A stretch of DNA of 64,000 nt, from positions 62,001 to 126,000 of the forward strand of contig CATWQI010000003.1 of the NCBI GenBank assembly GCA_958352885.1, in the 5' to 3' direction. Position numbers and translations under genes: made by a program. The stretch is from an uncultured Duncaniella sp. (lineage in GTDB: Bacteria; Bacteroidota; Bacteroidia; Bacteroidales; Muribaculaceae). A model generated the notes under the pieces. It had not been told where the DNA came from and did not search any database. It worked only from the letters and a program-made list of their open reading frames with translations. Below, in pieces: positions 25,948 to 35,700 of the stretch. Numbering within the stretch: the first letter of the stretch is position 1; every line of letters begins with the position of its first letter.

Positions 25948-26706
25948 ATGGTAAATATATCCGCCACAATATTAGCATATAATGAAGAGAGGCGCATGGC
26001 TGCCTGTCTGGAATCTCTGCGCGGTGTGGCTGATGAAATAATAGTTGTGGACTCCTACTCCACTGACCGTACAGTTGATATATGTAGCAAGTACGGCTGC
26101 CGGATAACCCAACGTAAATTTGACGGGTTCGGTGCGCAACGGCAATACGCCACTTCTCTTACCTCCCATCAGTATGTGCTTTCAATCGATGCTGACGAAG
26201 TACTTTCGCCGGCGCTTCAGCAGAGCATAAAGCGGCTTAAGGAGGTGGGATTCGGACACAGGGTATACAATGTGTCACGCCTCAATTTCTACTGTGGCAT
26301 TCCGGTTAGAAGATGTGGGTGGTACCCGGATCTCCAGATACGTCTGTTCGACAAGCGCTATGCCAACTGGAATCTGCGCGACGTGGCGGAAAAGGTTATT
26401 TTTCGAGATTCCGTCCGACCTGAGCTGCTTGACGGGGATATACTTCATTATCGTTGCGACACGAGGGAACAGTATGAGGATGTGATACGCCATCATGCAG
26501 CCATTAAGGCCCGTGTTCTTGCCTCGGGCAACGACAGTATAGGGATACTCTCTCCGTTTTTTCATGGAGTGAAGGCTTTCTGGCATACTTATATAACCGA
26601 GGGCGGTATTCTGGAAGGTAATGTAGGGAGAGAAATTGCATTTTCCCAGTACCGGTCGGAGCTCTTGGCTTATTCCGCTGCAAAGTCTCTTTTAAATAAG
26701 AAATAA
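25948..26706 (+). CDS. Family 2 glycosyltransferase, WaaE/KdtX-like
   Basis: A 252-residue GT-A enzyme. ISATILAYNEERRMAACLESL opens the nucleotide-binding fold; IIVVDSYSTDRT and the DXD-like LSIDADEVLSP (around residue 85) complete it. The length and the RRCGWYPDLQIRLFDK segment fit the WaaE/KdtX subgroup, which adds a sugar to the lipopolysaccharide inner core, so an inner-core role is likely but not proven. The plug-domain gene follows two bases after the stop and is probably co-transcribed. Confidence 0.87.
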   Translation: MVNISATILAYNEERRMAACLESLRGVADEIIVVDSYSTDRTVDICSKYGCRITQRKFDGFGAQRQYATSLTSHQYVLSIDADEVLSPALQQSIKRLKEVGFGHRVYNVSRLNFYCGIPVRRCGWYPDLQIRLFDKRYANWNLRDVAEKVIFRDSVRPELLDGDILHYRCDTREQYEDVIRHHAAIKARVLASGNDSIGILSPFFHGVKAFWHTYITEGGILEGNVGREIAFSQYRSELLAYSAAKSLLNKK

Positions 26707-26708
26707 GT

Positions 26709-27416
26709 ATGAAAGCTGTCCGTTGTTTTAGATGTGCGCTGGCTTTGGCTATGATTTCGTCAGTGTGCGTGCCGGCGTTCGCCGACGAGCCATTTAACGG
26801 GCTCGTGCTTGACTCCGACTTGAAACCGGTAAAGAAAGTCAAGGTGTTCAATCGTGATGAGCAGCGTTATGCTACTTCTGATAAGAAAGGGCGTTTCGGA
26901 CTCACTGATGTTATGCCCGGCGATACCCTTACCCTTATAGTAAAGAAACGAAGGATAAATATACCTGTGGATGGTAAGAAGAGCATGAAAATCATTCTTG
27001 CCGATGAGACAAACTATGTGGCTACTCAGGATGACGAACTTGTCAATATAGGCTATGGCTATGTGAAGCGCAGGGAATTTACCGGTGTAAGTTCAGGCAT
27101 AAGCGGAGCCACACTTCGCGGAACGGGAGAAAGGTCCATATTAAAGGCTCTGGTCGGTCTGGTACCCGGGCTGAACATATCGCAGAACAATGGTGATATG
27201 AATGTCAATATCCGTGGTGAGCGCTCGCTGATGCTTTCAAGCACCCCGCTTTACATAGTGGACGGTGTGCAGGTTTCGTCGCTTGATTTTATAAGTATCT
27301 ACGATGTAGATCATGTGGAGGTACTGAAGGATGCATCTCAGTATGGTTCGCGTGGCGCTAACGGAGCCATACTTGTCACAACCAAGAGCGCACTGGAACG
27401 TAAACAGTCCAAGTAA
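26709..27416 (+). CDS. Exported CarboxypepD_reg plus TonB plug protein lacking a barrel
   Basis: A 235-residue protein with a signal peptide ending near AFA. Residues about 28-100 form a carboxypeptidase-regulatory-like beta-sandwich; about 120-230 form a TonB-receptor plug (TGVSSGISGATLRG, VNIRGERSL, PLYIVDGVQV, VEVLKDASQYGSRGANGAILVTTK). A normal SusC-type receptor continues into a 22-strand barrel of some 600 residues; here the gene stops right after the plug, and no barrel fragment follows. It may be a stand-alone adaptor or a truncated receptor kept in use. Confidence 0.8.
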   Translation: MKAVRCFRCALALAMISSVCVPAFADEPFNGLVLDSDLKPVKKVKVFNRDEQRYATSDKKGRFGLTDVMPGDTLTLIVKKRRINIPVDGKKSMKIILADETNYVATQDDELVNIGYGYVKRREFTGVSSGISGATLRGTGERSILKALVGLVPGLNISQNNGDMNVNIRGERSLMLSSTPLYIVDGVQVSSLDFISIYDVDHVEVLKDASQYGSRGANGAILVTTKSALERKQSK

Positions 27417-27471
27417 AGCGGGCGATAATTTCTAAAAGGTGGTCCGATAATAAATATTAAAGGCCATTGGT

Positions 27472-28092
27472 TTACTCGTCGGGAAGAAGCCGGAATGTGA
27501 GGCGGTGCAACGGAGTAGTGCCGAGAGTTGCTATTGCCGTCCGGTGTTCTTTTGTGGGATATCCCTTGTTGACCTCCCAGTTATATCCGGGATACTCAAC
27601 GGCAGCCTTTCTCATGAACTCGTCACGGTGCGTCTTGGCAAGTATTGAAGCTGCGGCTATATTGCCTAATTTGCCGTCACCTTTCACCACAGTCAGGTAT
27701 GGGATATCTTTGTATGGTTTAAACCGATTGCCGTCCACTACAATCTGACCCGGCATCACGTCAAGTTTATCGAGAGCCATGTGCATGGCAAGTATGGATG
27801 CATTGAGTATGTTAATGCGGTCTATTTCCTCGTTGTCGACCATTGCCACAGCCCACGCTACAGCGTCACGCTCAATTATGGGGCGCAATTCGTCGCGTTG
27901 AGTCTCCGTAAGTTTTTTTGAATCGTCGAGAAGTGGATTTGTGTACCCGTCAGGCAGTATTACTGCAGCGGCGCATACCGGACCTGCAAGGCATCCTCTT
28001 CCTGCCTCATCACACCCTGCTTCAAGTATGAATGGTGTGGTGGATGACGGTAGCGGCTGTCTGTTCTTTTTATTACTTGTCGATGAAGCCAT
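27472..28092 (-). CDS. rnhB: Ribonuclease HII
   Basis: A 206-residue enzyme that removes RNA from RNA-DNA hybrids and misinserted ribonucleotides. I chose the ATG at 28092 (MASSTSN), since longer frames run through the preceding response regulator gene. Catalytic motifs: AGCDEAGRGCLAGPV with the DEAG residues near 27, and the Asp in VVDGNRFKP near 120; KLGNIAAASILAKTHRD is also typical. The start overlaps the ancestral end of the response regulator frame by 20 bases. Confidence 0.95.
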   Translation of the reverse strand: MASSTSNKKNRQPLPSSTTPFILEAGCDEAGRGCLAGPVCAAAVILPDGYTNPLLDDSKKLTETQRDELRPIIERDAVAWAVAMVDNEEIDRINILNASILAMHMALDKLDVMPGQIVVDGNRFKPYKDIPYLTVVKGDGKLGNIAAASILAKTHRDEFMRKAAVEYPGYNWEVNKGYPTKEHRTAIATLGTTPLHRLTFRLLPDE

Positions 28093-28771
28093 ATCCGAGA
28101 CCTGAGCGGTTGACAATGTTTGCACCGTAAGCATTGAGTTTCTTGCGCAGGCGTGATATATTTACATCCACCAGGCGCGGATTTGTCATCTCCTCTCCGG
28201 GCCAAGCTGCTGTAAATATCTCTTCGCGGCTGAGCATTTTGTTACGCGAGCGTAACAGAAATGTGAGAATGGCAAATTAGGTAGGGGAGAGCGATACCGT
28301 CTCTCCGTCGATAATAAGGCTATGGGAATCTATGTTAAGGATGAGCGTACGGTACTCTATGGTACGTGCGGTAGCCTGCGGAGCCATGTTACGGTGGCGT
28401 CGGAGTACCGAGCGTATGCGTGCCAGCATCTCGCGAAGCGAGAACGGCTTGGTGATATAATCGTCTGCGCCGGCATTGAGTCCGCGTATTATGTCATTCT
28501 CCGAATCATGTGTTGAGCAGAACATGACCGGCACATTAGCTGTAAGACGGTTTCCCTTTATTCTTTCGATTAATTCCCATCCGTCTATCTCACCGGGAAG
28601 CTCGGTTTCGGTGATGACCAGCAGAAAATTTTCGAGATGCGTAGTGAGTGCTGATTCAGCCGATTCGCAGACCTCTACCGCATAGCCTTCGGTCTGCAGA
28701 TTGACTTTCAGCAGAGAGCAAATGTCATCATCGCTGTCAACCACCAGTATGGAATATGTGGAAGTACTCAC
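28073..28771 (-). pseudogene. OmpR-family response regulator broken by one nonsense codon
   Basis: The frame encodes a receiver domain (residues 1-120), then stops at a TAA (28279-28277) just after the SPT of what should be SPTEF in the winged helix. Reading on in the same frame restores an intact effector domain: FAILTFLLRSRNKMLSREE, VDVNISRLRKKLNAYG and GYGFIDK, ending at a TAA at 28075-28073, for 232 residues in all. A single G-to-T change of a GAA codon explains it. The receiver is also atypical: the phosphoacceptor Asp position holds Glu55 (ITETELPG). The remaining 164-residue product would lack DNA binding. No sensor kinase is adjacent. Confidence 0.85.
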
Positions 28772-28839
28772 TTTTTACTCGATTGTTACAATTAGTTCTT
28801 AGATATTTTCTTATGCAAGGATAAGATTCTATGTAAGTG

Positions 28840-28847
28840 CAAATTTA
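28840..28847 (-). promoter_or_regulatory. -7 element upstream of the response regulator
   Basis: TAAATTTG on the minus strand, about 70 bases before the ATG at 28771. No matching -33 element at the right distance. Confidence 0.4.
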
Positions 28848-29000
28848 ATAATAAAAGCATTAACTAAAAAATAGTGTAACCACATTGTGTGAATTTTGAA
28901 ATGGAATTGTCATCTGTTTTAACTTAAAATATATGTCATAACTATACGTAATTAGTCAAATTTTTAAGTAACACATTTCATATATTAAAAGAATAATGAT

Positions 29001-29008
29001 TACCTTTG
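29001..29008 (+). promoter_or_regulatory. -7 element of pyrH-frr
   Basis: TACCTTTG 28 bases before the pyrH ATG. Transcription should start near 29015, which rules out an alternative start codon at 29006. Confidence 0.6.
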
Positions 29009-29035
29009 TTCGTGGAACAGTTAAACAAATTTGAT

Positions 29036-29746
29036 ATGAGCACCAAATATAAAAGAGTACTGCTCAAACTGAGCGGAGAGTCGCTTATGGGCAAGCAAGG
29101 TTATGGTATAGATACCGAACGACTGAATGACTACGCACGCCAGATAATGGAGATTGTTGGAAAGGGCGTAGAGGTGGCAATCGTCATAGGTGGTGGAAAT
29201 ATTTTCCGAGGCTTGTCAGGAGCGGCAAAAGGTTTCAATCGTGTCAAGGGCGACCAGATGGGTATGCTCGCCACTGTTATCAATTCGCTTGCTCTCTCAT
29301 CGGCTCTCGAAGCTATCGGTCAGCCGGCAAGAGTATTCACTGCTATTAATATGTTCCCTATCGGAGAACATTACTCCAATACACGCGCCATCGAGGCTAT
29401 GGAACGCCGTGAGGTGTCGATCATTGCCGGAGGTACCGGTAATCCGTTTTTCACCACTGATACCGGCAGTGCGCTCCGTGGCATAGAAGTAGGTGCCGAT
29501 GTTATGCTCAAGGGCACTCGTGTCGACGGTATATACACTGCCGACCCCGAGAAGGATCCCACAGCTACCAAGTTTACCGAAATCACTTACGATGAAGTGT
29601 ATAACAGAGGTCTGAAGGTAATGGATCTTACCGCTACAGCGCTCTGCAAGGAGAATCATCTGCCGATTGTCGTGTTCGATATGGATACCACCGGTAATCT
29701 TGCCAAAGTCATTGACGGCGAACCTATCGGTACTACCGTCTACTAA
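29036..29746 (+). CDS. pyrH: UMP kinase
   Basis: A 236-residue amino-acid-kinase-fold enzyme that phosphorylates UMP to UDP. Seen: YKRVLLKLSGESLMG, VIGGGNIFRG, the DQMGMLATVINSLAL helix, and FFTTDTGSALRGIEVGADVML near residue 140. I chose the ATG at 29036 because the -7 promoter element covers the alternative upstream start. frr follows 39 bases later, the usual pyrH-frr pair. Confidence 0.97.
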   Translation: MSTKYKRVLLKLSGESLMGKQGYGIDTERLNDYARQIMEIVGKGVEVAIVIGGGNIFRGLSGAAKGFNRVKGDQMGMLATVINSLALSSALEAIGQPARVFTAINMFPIGEHYSNTRAIEAMERREVSIIAGGTGNPFFTTDTGSALRGIEVGADVMLKGTRVDGIYTADPEKDPTATKFTEITYDEVYNRGLKVMDLTATALCKENHLPIVVFDMDTTGNLAKVIDGEPIGTTVY

Positions 29747-29785
29747 AATTATAAAAGTCAATAAATTAAAAAATTATCTCGTAAT

Positions 29786-30343
29786 ATGGAACCCTCTGAT
29801 TACCTTAATCCCGCCGAAGAAAAGATGGAATTGGCGGTGGCTTATCTTGACGAAGCTCTCGCTCATATCCGAGCAGGTAAAGCGAACCCGAAGATTCTTG
29901 ACCCAATCCGTGTGAGCTACTATGGCACAAACGTGCCTGTATCACAGGTGGCAAATATCTCAGTACCTGATGCACGTACCATCGTCATCACACCATGGGA
30001 GAAACCTATGTTCAAGGAGATTGAAAAGGCTATCATCAACTCAGAGCTTGGTATAACTCCCGAGAATAACGGTGAGGTGATACGTATCTCCATACCCCCG
30101 CTGACCGAAGAGCGCCGCCGTAATCTTGTTAAGCAGTCGAAAGCCGAGGCTGAGACCGCCAAGGTTTCAGTGCGCAATGCCCGCCGCGATGCAATTGATG
30201 GTCTTAAGAAGGCTGTAAAGCAGGGCATGAGCGAGGATATTTCAAAGGATGCCGAGAATGATGTACAGAAACTCCACGACAAGTATCTCAAAAAAATCGA
30301 CGACCTTTTCGCTGCCAAGGAGAAAGAAATCTTGACTGTATAA
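29786..30343 (+). CDS. frr: Ribosome recycling factor
   Basis: A 185-residue factor that splits post-termination ribosomes with EF-G. Seen: the HIRAGKANPKILDPI helix start, YYGTNVPVSQVANISVPD, the conserved PWEKPMFKEIEKAI and PLTEERRRNLVKQSK. Normal length and order after pyrH. A strong terminator follows 36 bases after the stop. Confidence 0.97.
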   Translation: MEPSDYLNPAEEKMELAVAYLDEALAHIRAGKANPKILDPIRVSYYGTNVPVSQVANISVPDARTIVITPWEKPMFKEIEKAIINSELGITPENNGEVIRISIPPLTEERRRNLVKQSKAEAETAKVSVRNARRDAIDGLKKAVKQGMSEDISKDAENDVQKLHDKYLKKIDDLFAAKEKEILTV

Positions 30344-30378
30344 AGGATAAAGGAATCCTGACAGTCATTTCAATCTTT

Positions 30379-30417
30379 ATGCTGGGACTCTATATGTAGA
30401 GTCCCAGCATATTTTTT
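30379..30417 (+). terminator. Terminator after frr
   Basis: Fourteen-base perfect arms (ATGCTGGGACTCTA and its complement) around a short loop, then TATTTTTT. Very convincing as a Rho-independent terminator. Confidence 0.92.
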
Positions 30418-30451
30418 AGGATTATGTTCTTGACAGGTGCTATACGTATGG

Positions 30452-32548
30452 TCAGCGCATACGGTATTTGGCGGGCAACACACCGTATTTTTCCTTGAAT
30501 GCCGATGAAAAATACTTGGTAGATGAAAAACCTGTGCGTACAGCCACATCATGTATAGAAAGGTCTGTCTTATCCAGAAGACGTGCTGCAACCGCAAGCC
30601 TCATATTCTTGATATATGAAGATGGGGACTCTCCCATGACAGTCTGCATTTTCCTATAAAGGCTGGTTCTGTCCATAGCCATCATAGAGCTTAATGATAC
30701 CACACTCAGGGATTCGTCATCGATATGCGCCTCTATTATCTCGTTTATGCGTGATTTGAATTCCATATCTGCCAATCCCGAGGTCTTTGAATTCGTCTTT
30801 GCCGTGTCAAAACACTTGCTTACGAGATTGTCACATACACGCTCTATGTTTCCGGAATCGTCATATCCATGACCGGCTCCGGTAATTTCAGTGTCATCAA
30901 TATCGGAAATACGGTTTCTCTTGCGCATATAAATATAATACGACAGTACGATTATAATCGCCAGTACCGCCACACATGTCAGAATCAGATAAAAGGGTGT
31001 ATTTCCGGCTGCATTGTCATTTGCAATAATATCGTCATTCCTGTCAGGGAATCTATGCACCACGTAGTCTATATCGTCTATTTCGGATGGATTGAATCTC
31101 CATGACCCTCCAGGATAACCTGCCACTATGTAACCGAACGAGTCACATGACATGGTCTGCGACGGCAGTTCTTTACCGTTCAAATCCATACCGTCAAGTA
31201 TGCCGAGAGTTATTACCTCGACTGTATCGTCTGGAAGATGGCGTAGTCTTGAGAATCCGGTTGTTGTCGAGAACCATACATCGTCCGCTATCCCGGTTTT
31301 AGCATTGCCGCTCCTCACATTGGCGAGTACGCTCTGTACATTTATAGGGGAAAGTCCCACATTCTCGTCAAGCACTGCCACGAGGCAATCTTTGTTGTCA
31401 ATAACCATAAGCCCTTTTCTCGTCCCGAGATATACATATCCGGTTATTGAGTCCTCTGCGCTGCAGTTGATTATTCCGGTGGCATATTTATCAGCGAGCA
31501 TTCTGGCTCTTTCCGAGGTATAATATCCACTTTTAGGATAGGGATATGCCTTGTCGGAATATTCCACGAGACTTGAGCGTGCTGAATTAATGTAACGCAG
31601 CCCGCTGTTGCGTGTACCTATCCATAAACCTCCTCCACGGTCCGCAGTCACGCAGAATATACTGTCGTCCATACCCGGAAAACTGACAGTTATTTCACCT
31701 TTTGTATCCACGGTGAAGTCATAGACCAGTTTGTTTATATGGCTGACCTGCCATTCCCTTGACAAGGTATCAAGTACGGCTATCCAGGTATTTGACCTGT
31801 CATTATGCTTATGATATGGAATAAGTAGCCTGCCGCCTGCCCATTTGGCTCCTGAGTTGGCAAGCCTCATCCCCTTCTTGGGGAGTTCGGGACGTGACAT
31901 ATATTCCAATTGACCTAAACCGGCATCTATGACACACACATTTCCGTTGTCGTAGCAAAGATATATTTTATCATCGGTGCCATACAAGGCTGACGGCAGG
32001 TCATTGCCAAGTGAATCAAGATTAAGAATCTTTTTCCTTTCACCGTTTCTTACGGCGCACAGATTGTTTTCCATGTCGATGACCCATAATGAACCGGCAT
32101 CGTTGACATATACGTCTCTTATCCCACCTTCGCCAAGTATCCGGCAGATATCGGAAGTTATCTCTGCCCCGGTTTTGGAGTCGAATATGTGGAGTCTGCC
32201 TGTCTCTGCCTGTCTTGTTACAGGAGTCTTAAGCCATATTATACCGTTGCTGTCGCATGAGAGCTGCCGGTTTTTGCTCATTGAAGCGAGAATTACCCCG
32301 TTTTCCGGATTTACAGGTTCGTTTGTGAATATTACCCCATCAAATATGCTGAGGCAACCGGCTGTCGCTATCACAAGCTGTCCGTCGGGCAAAGTCAGCA
32401 ATGCCCGTACTCTGCTTTCCGGTAGACCGTGACGCATGTCCACAGTCACCATGGGTGATGATGGTGAGCTGTGGGAATCGGCTGCCATAGATGTGATGGC
32501 AATCCAGACTGTGATTATCGTCATCAGGTATCTCATAGTAGTACGCAA
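30452..32548 (-). CDS. Membrane-bound one-component AraC regulator with propeller sensor
   Basis: A 698-residue protein: signal sequence (about 1-22), a periplasmic beta-propeller sensor (about 30-510, with two-component-regulator-propeller-type repeats), a transmembrane helix (about 517-540) and a cytoplasmic AraC-type double helix-turn-helix (about 600-698; MAMDRTSLYRKMQ and IHDVAVRTGFSSTKYFSSAFKE). It has the overall plan of Bacteroides hybrid two-component systems but no kinase or receiver, so signal passes straight to DNA binding at the membrane, as in SusR. It diverges from the GH2 gene; direct repeats at 32598-32634 are a candidate operator. Confidence 0.87.
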   Translation of the reverse strand: MRTTMRYLMTIITVWIAITSMAADSHSSPSSPMVTVDMRHGLPESRVRALLTLPDGQLVIATAGCLSIFDGVIFTNEPVNPENGVILASMSKNRQLSCDSNGIIWLKTPVTRQAETGRLHIFDSKTGAEITSDICRILGEGGIRDVYVNDAGSLWVIDMENNLCAVRNGERKKILNLDSLGNDLPSALYGTDDKIYLCYDNGNVCVIDAGLGQLEYMSRPELPKKGMRLANSGAKWAGGRLLIPYHKHNDRSNTWIAVLDTLSREWQVSHINKLVYDFTVDTKGEITVSFPGMDDSIFCVTADRGGGLWIGTRNSGLRYINSARSSLVEYSDKAYPYPKSGYYTSERARMLADKYATGIINCSAEDSITGYVYLGTRKGLMVIDNKDCLVAVLDENVGLSPINVQSVLANVRSGNAKTGIADDVWFSTTTGFSRLRHLPDDTVEVITLGILDGMDLNGKELPSQTMSCDSFGYIVAGYPGGSWRFNPSEIDDIDYVVHRFPDRNDDIIANDNAAGNTPFYLILTCVAVLAIIIVLSYYIYMRKRNRISDIDDTEITGAGHGYDDSGNIERVCDNLVSKCFDTAKTNSKTSGLADMEFKSRINEIIEAHIDDESLSVVSLSSMMAMDRTSLYRKMQTVMGESPSSYIKNMRLAVAARLLDKTDLSIHDVAVRTGFSSTKYFSSAFKEKYGVLPAKYRMR

Positions 32549-32581
32549 CTTTTCCGCAGACCCTAAGCCCCGAAGTTACCG

Positions 32582-32612
32582 CAAATTTATGAAAAAGCCG
32601 AAAATGTTGCAA
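32582..32612 (-). promoter_or_regulatory. Promoter of the AraC-type regulator
   Basis: Minus strand: TTG at 32612-32610, a 20-base spacer, TAAATTTG at 32589-32582. The first of two 14-base direct repeats overlaps the -33 region, which would allow autoregulation. Confidence 0.65.
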
Positions 32613-32634
32613 CAAAGAATCCGAAAATGTTGCA
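32598..32634. repeat. Two 14-bp direct repeats, candidate AraC operator
   Basis: CCGAAAATGTTGCA occurs at 32598-32611 and again at 32621-32634, start to start 23 bases, about two helical turns. AraC-family proteins commonly bind direct repeats with such phasing. The repeats lie between the divergent regulator and GH2 promoters. Confidence 0.6.
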
Positions 32635-32715
32635 TATGCCACTGATTATGTACATTTTCAACAATTACAGACTAAAGTTTCAACAGGTTCGGACTTACAC
32701 CACACTTCCCCTCCC

Positions 32716-32723
32716 TAATTTTG
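32716..32723 (+). promoter_or_regulatory. -7 element of the GH2 gene
   Basis: TAATTTTG 45 bases before the ATG. No consensus -33 is visible, as expected for a promoter that needs an activator. Confidence 0.5.
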
Positions 32724-32768
32724 CGGAAAATTATTCCAGACCAAACAATCATTAATACCGGCCTTTTT

Positions 32769-35700
32769 ATGAAAATACAGTCTTTGAAAAAAGGAAAATC
32801 ATTACTGATAGCGTTTGTGCTTTTTTGCATGGCGGCACAGCTTGCGTCAGCACGTCAGACATTCAATTTCAATTCCGGATGGAATCTGTCATCCTCTGAC
32901 AAGGAAGTAACCCGAATGTTGAAAAAACATCCCGTGACTCTCCCTCACGCATGGAATGAAGATGAATCGTTCAAGGTCTCTACATACGATATGCCTACCG
33001 GCGAGGTATGGTACAAAAAGAAATTCAGACTACCCAAGGATGTCGAGGCGGGGGTGACCGGAGAAGGCAAGAGAGTATTCATTGAGTTCGAAGGTGCGCG
33101 TCAGGCTGCCGAGGTGTTTCTCAACGGTACGAGAATAGGAATATCCGAGAACGGTGTCATGGCATTCGGATTTGACCTCACACCGTATCTTAAGTCCGGA
33201 GAGAATCTGATAGAAGTGCGTACCGACAATGCTTGGGATTATAAGGAACAGTCGACAGGTTCGACCTGGCAATGGCATACAAAGCCTTTTAATGTCAATT
33301 ATGGCGGTCTGCCCAAAAACGTATGGCTACATGTAACCGACCCGGTATATCAGACATTGCCTATATATTCTAATCTCGGCACTACCGGAACCTATATATA
33401 TGGTTCGGAATATGATGTGCCTACCGGTTCGGTAACAATCAATGTGGAGAGCGAGGTACACAATTCCGGAACTGAGCCTGTAACACTGTCATTGGCTGTG
33501 GGTGTGAAAGATGCCGACGGAAAGACTGTCGCTTCATTCGACGGGACTCAAAAGACAATCCAGCCCGGTGCCACTGCCACGCTTTATGCGAAGAAACGTG
33601 TCAGCGGAATGAAGTTTTGGTCGTGGGGATATGGATACCTTTACGATGTCACCACTTCGCTGAAAGGAGCTGACGCACCTGATGAAGTGACCACAACCAC
33701 CGGTTTCCGTAAAGCGGAGTTCAAGAACGGCATGATATATCTCAACGACAGGGTAATGATGGTACACGGATATGCCCAGCGTACCACCAACGAATGGCCC
33801 GGTGTGGGACAGGCAATGCCTGCATGGCTGAGCGATTATTCCAATAATCTGTTTGTAAAATCGGGTGGTAACCTCGTGAGATGGATGCATACATGTCCGG
33901 GTAAACAGGATGTGCAGAGCTGTGACCGTGTAGGTCTCATTCAGGCGATGCCCGCAGGCGATGCCGAGAGGGATTCCGACGGCAGAAAGTGGGAACAACG
34001 GCTTGAACTCATGCGTGATGCAATAATCTACAATCGTAATTCTCCATCGATACTTTTCTACGAATGTGGCAACCAGCGTGTTTCCGGACAGCACATGAAG
34101 GAGATGCTTGCCCTGCGCAATCAGTATGACCCTCACGGAAGCCGTGCCATCGGGTCACGTGAGATGCTTGACAAGCCTGAGGCTGAGTATGGCGGTGAAA
34201 TGCTGTATATCAACAAGAGCGATACCAAACCAATGTGGATGATGGAGTACTGCCGCGACGAAGCCCACCGTTTCAACTGGAATTCATGGTCATATCCTTT
34301 CCATCAGGAGGGTGACGGTCCTCTGTACCGCAATGCCCCCGCCACAGCTTACAATCATAATAATGACGAATTTGTCGTGGAGCTTGTGCGCAGATGGTAT
34401 GACTACTGGATTGAGCGTCCCGGAAGCGGAACAAAGGTTAATTCAGGCGGTGCCAAGATTATATTCAGCGACACACAGAGTCACGGACGCAGTGCCGACA
34501 ATTATCGTGTCAGCGGTGTGGTTGACCCTATGAGAATAGAGAAAGATGCGTTCTTCGCCCATCAGGTGATGTGGGACGGTTGGGTTGACGACCTCAAGCC
34601 TCGTACATATATTGTGGGTCACTGGAACTATGAACCCGGATTCACCGTGCCGACTGTCTACGTGGTTTCCAATGCCGACAGTGTCGTGATTAAGCAAAAC
34701 GGCAAGACCATACATCCCGTAAGCCACGACTATCGCTTCCTCTTTACATTCAAGGATGTCCCCTACGAGGCAAACACCCTGACAGCCATATCATATGACA
34801 AAAACGGCAATGAAGTTTCACGAGACGAGAAAGTCACCGCCGGAGCTCCGGTTGCGCTTAAGCTGACCGCTATACAGAATCCTACCGGATGGAAAGCTGA
34901 CGGCAATGATGTCGCTTTAATTCAGTTTGAGGTAGTTGATTCGGAGGGACGGCGCTGTCCGCTTGACAATCGTCTGGTCAAATTCTCTCTTAAGGGTCCT
35001 GCTGAATGGAGAGGAGGTATAGCTAAAAACAAGCCGTTCGGATTCTCACCCAACCAGGCGGCTCTTACATCAACTTCGGCTGCTGATGCCGGCAAAACTC
35101 CTGAGTTTGACAAGAAGACTCTCGCAACGCTCAATCATGTGCTTTGTGACACCCTGCCGGTGGAATGCGGTGTGAACCGTGTGATAATCCGCTCGCTTGA
35201 CACTCCGGGAAAGGTACGCCTTACAGCTAAGGCAGAAGGACTTCCCGAAGCATCCATAGAGTTTACTACTCTTCCGGTGGAAGTTAACGGAGGTGTGTCA
35301 ACCTACATTCCCTCTGCCGGTCTGACATCAGTGCTTGACAGGGGCGCTACTCCCGCTACTCCGTCGTTCACACCCTGGCGTAAGGAAGTGGCTATTATGA
35401 GTGCCACAGCCGGTTCAGGTGACCCCACTCTCAGTTATGACACATACGAAAATACATCATGGGAAAGTGATGCGGATATAGAAAAGGCTTGGGTTACATA
35501 TACCTTGTCCGAATCAACCAATATTGATGAGGTTTGCCTCAAGATGAAAGGCTTCCGTTCATCATCATATCCGATTGAAGTGTATGCTCATCCTGAGGAT
35601 TCGGATGTTCCCGTGAAAATATGGGAAGGTTGGACGCCGAAGGGACTTGGTTTCGCCCACTTGCCTATATCTTCCGATGCGCCGAAGTCACGGCGTTACA

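Noticed and set aside
29006..29035. Upstream start for pyrH
   Set aside because: The codon lies in the -7 promoter element, so it is upstream of the transcript.
32721..32768. TTG start for the GH2 gene
   Set aside because: It overlaps the -7 element, and the signal peptide begins properly at the ATG at 32769.
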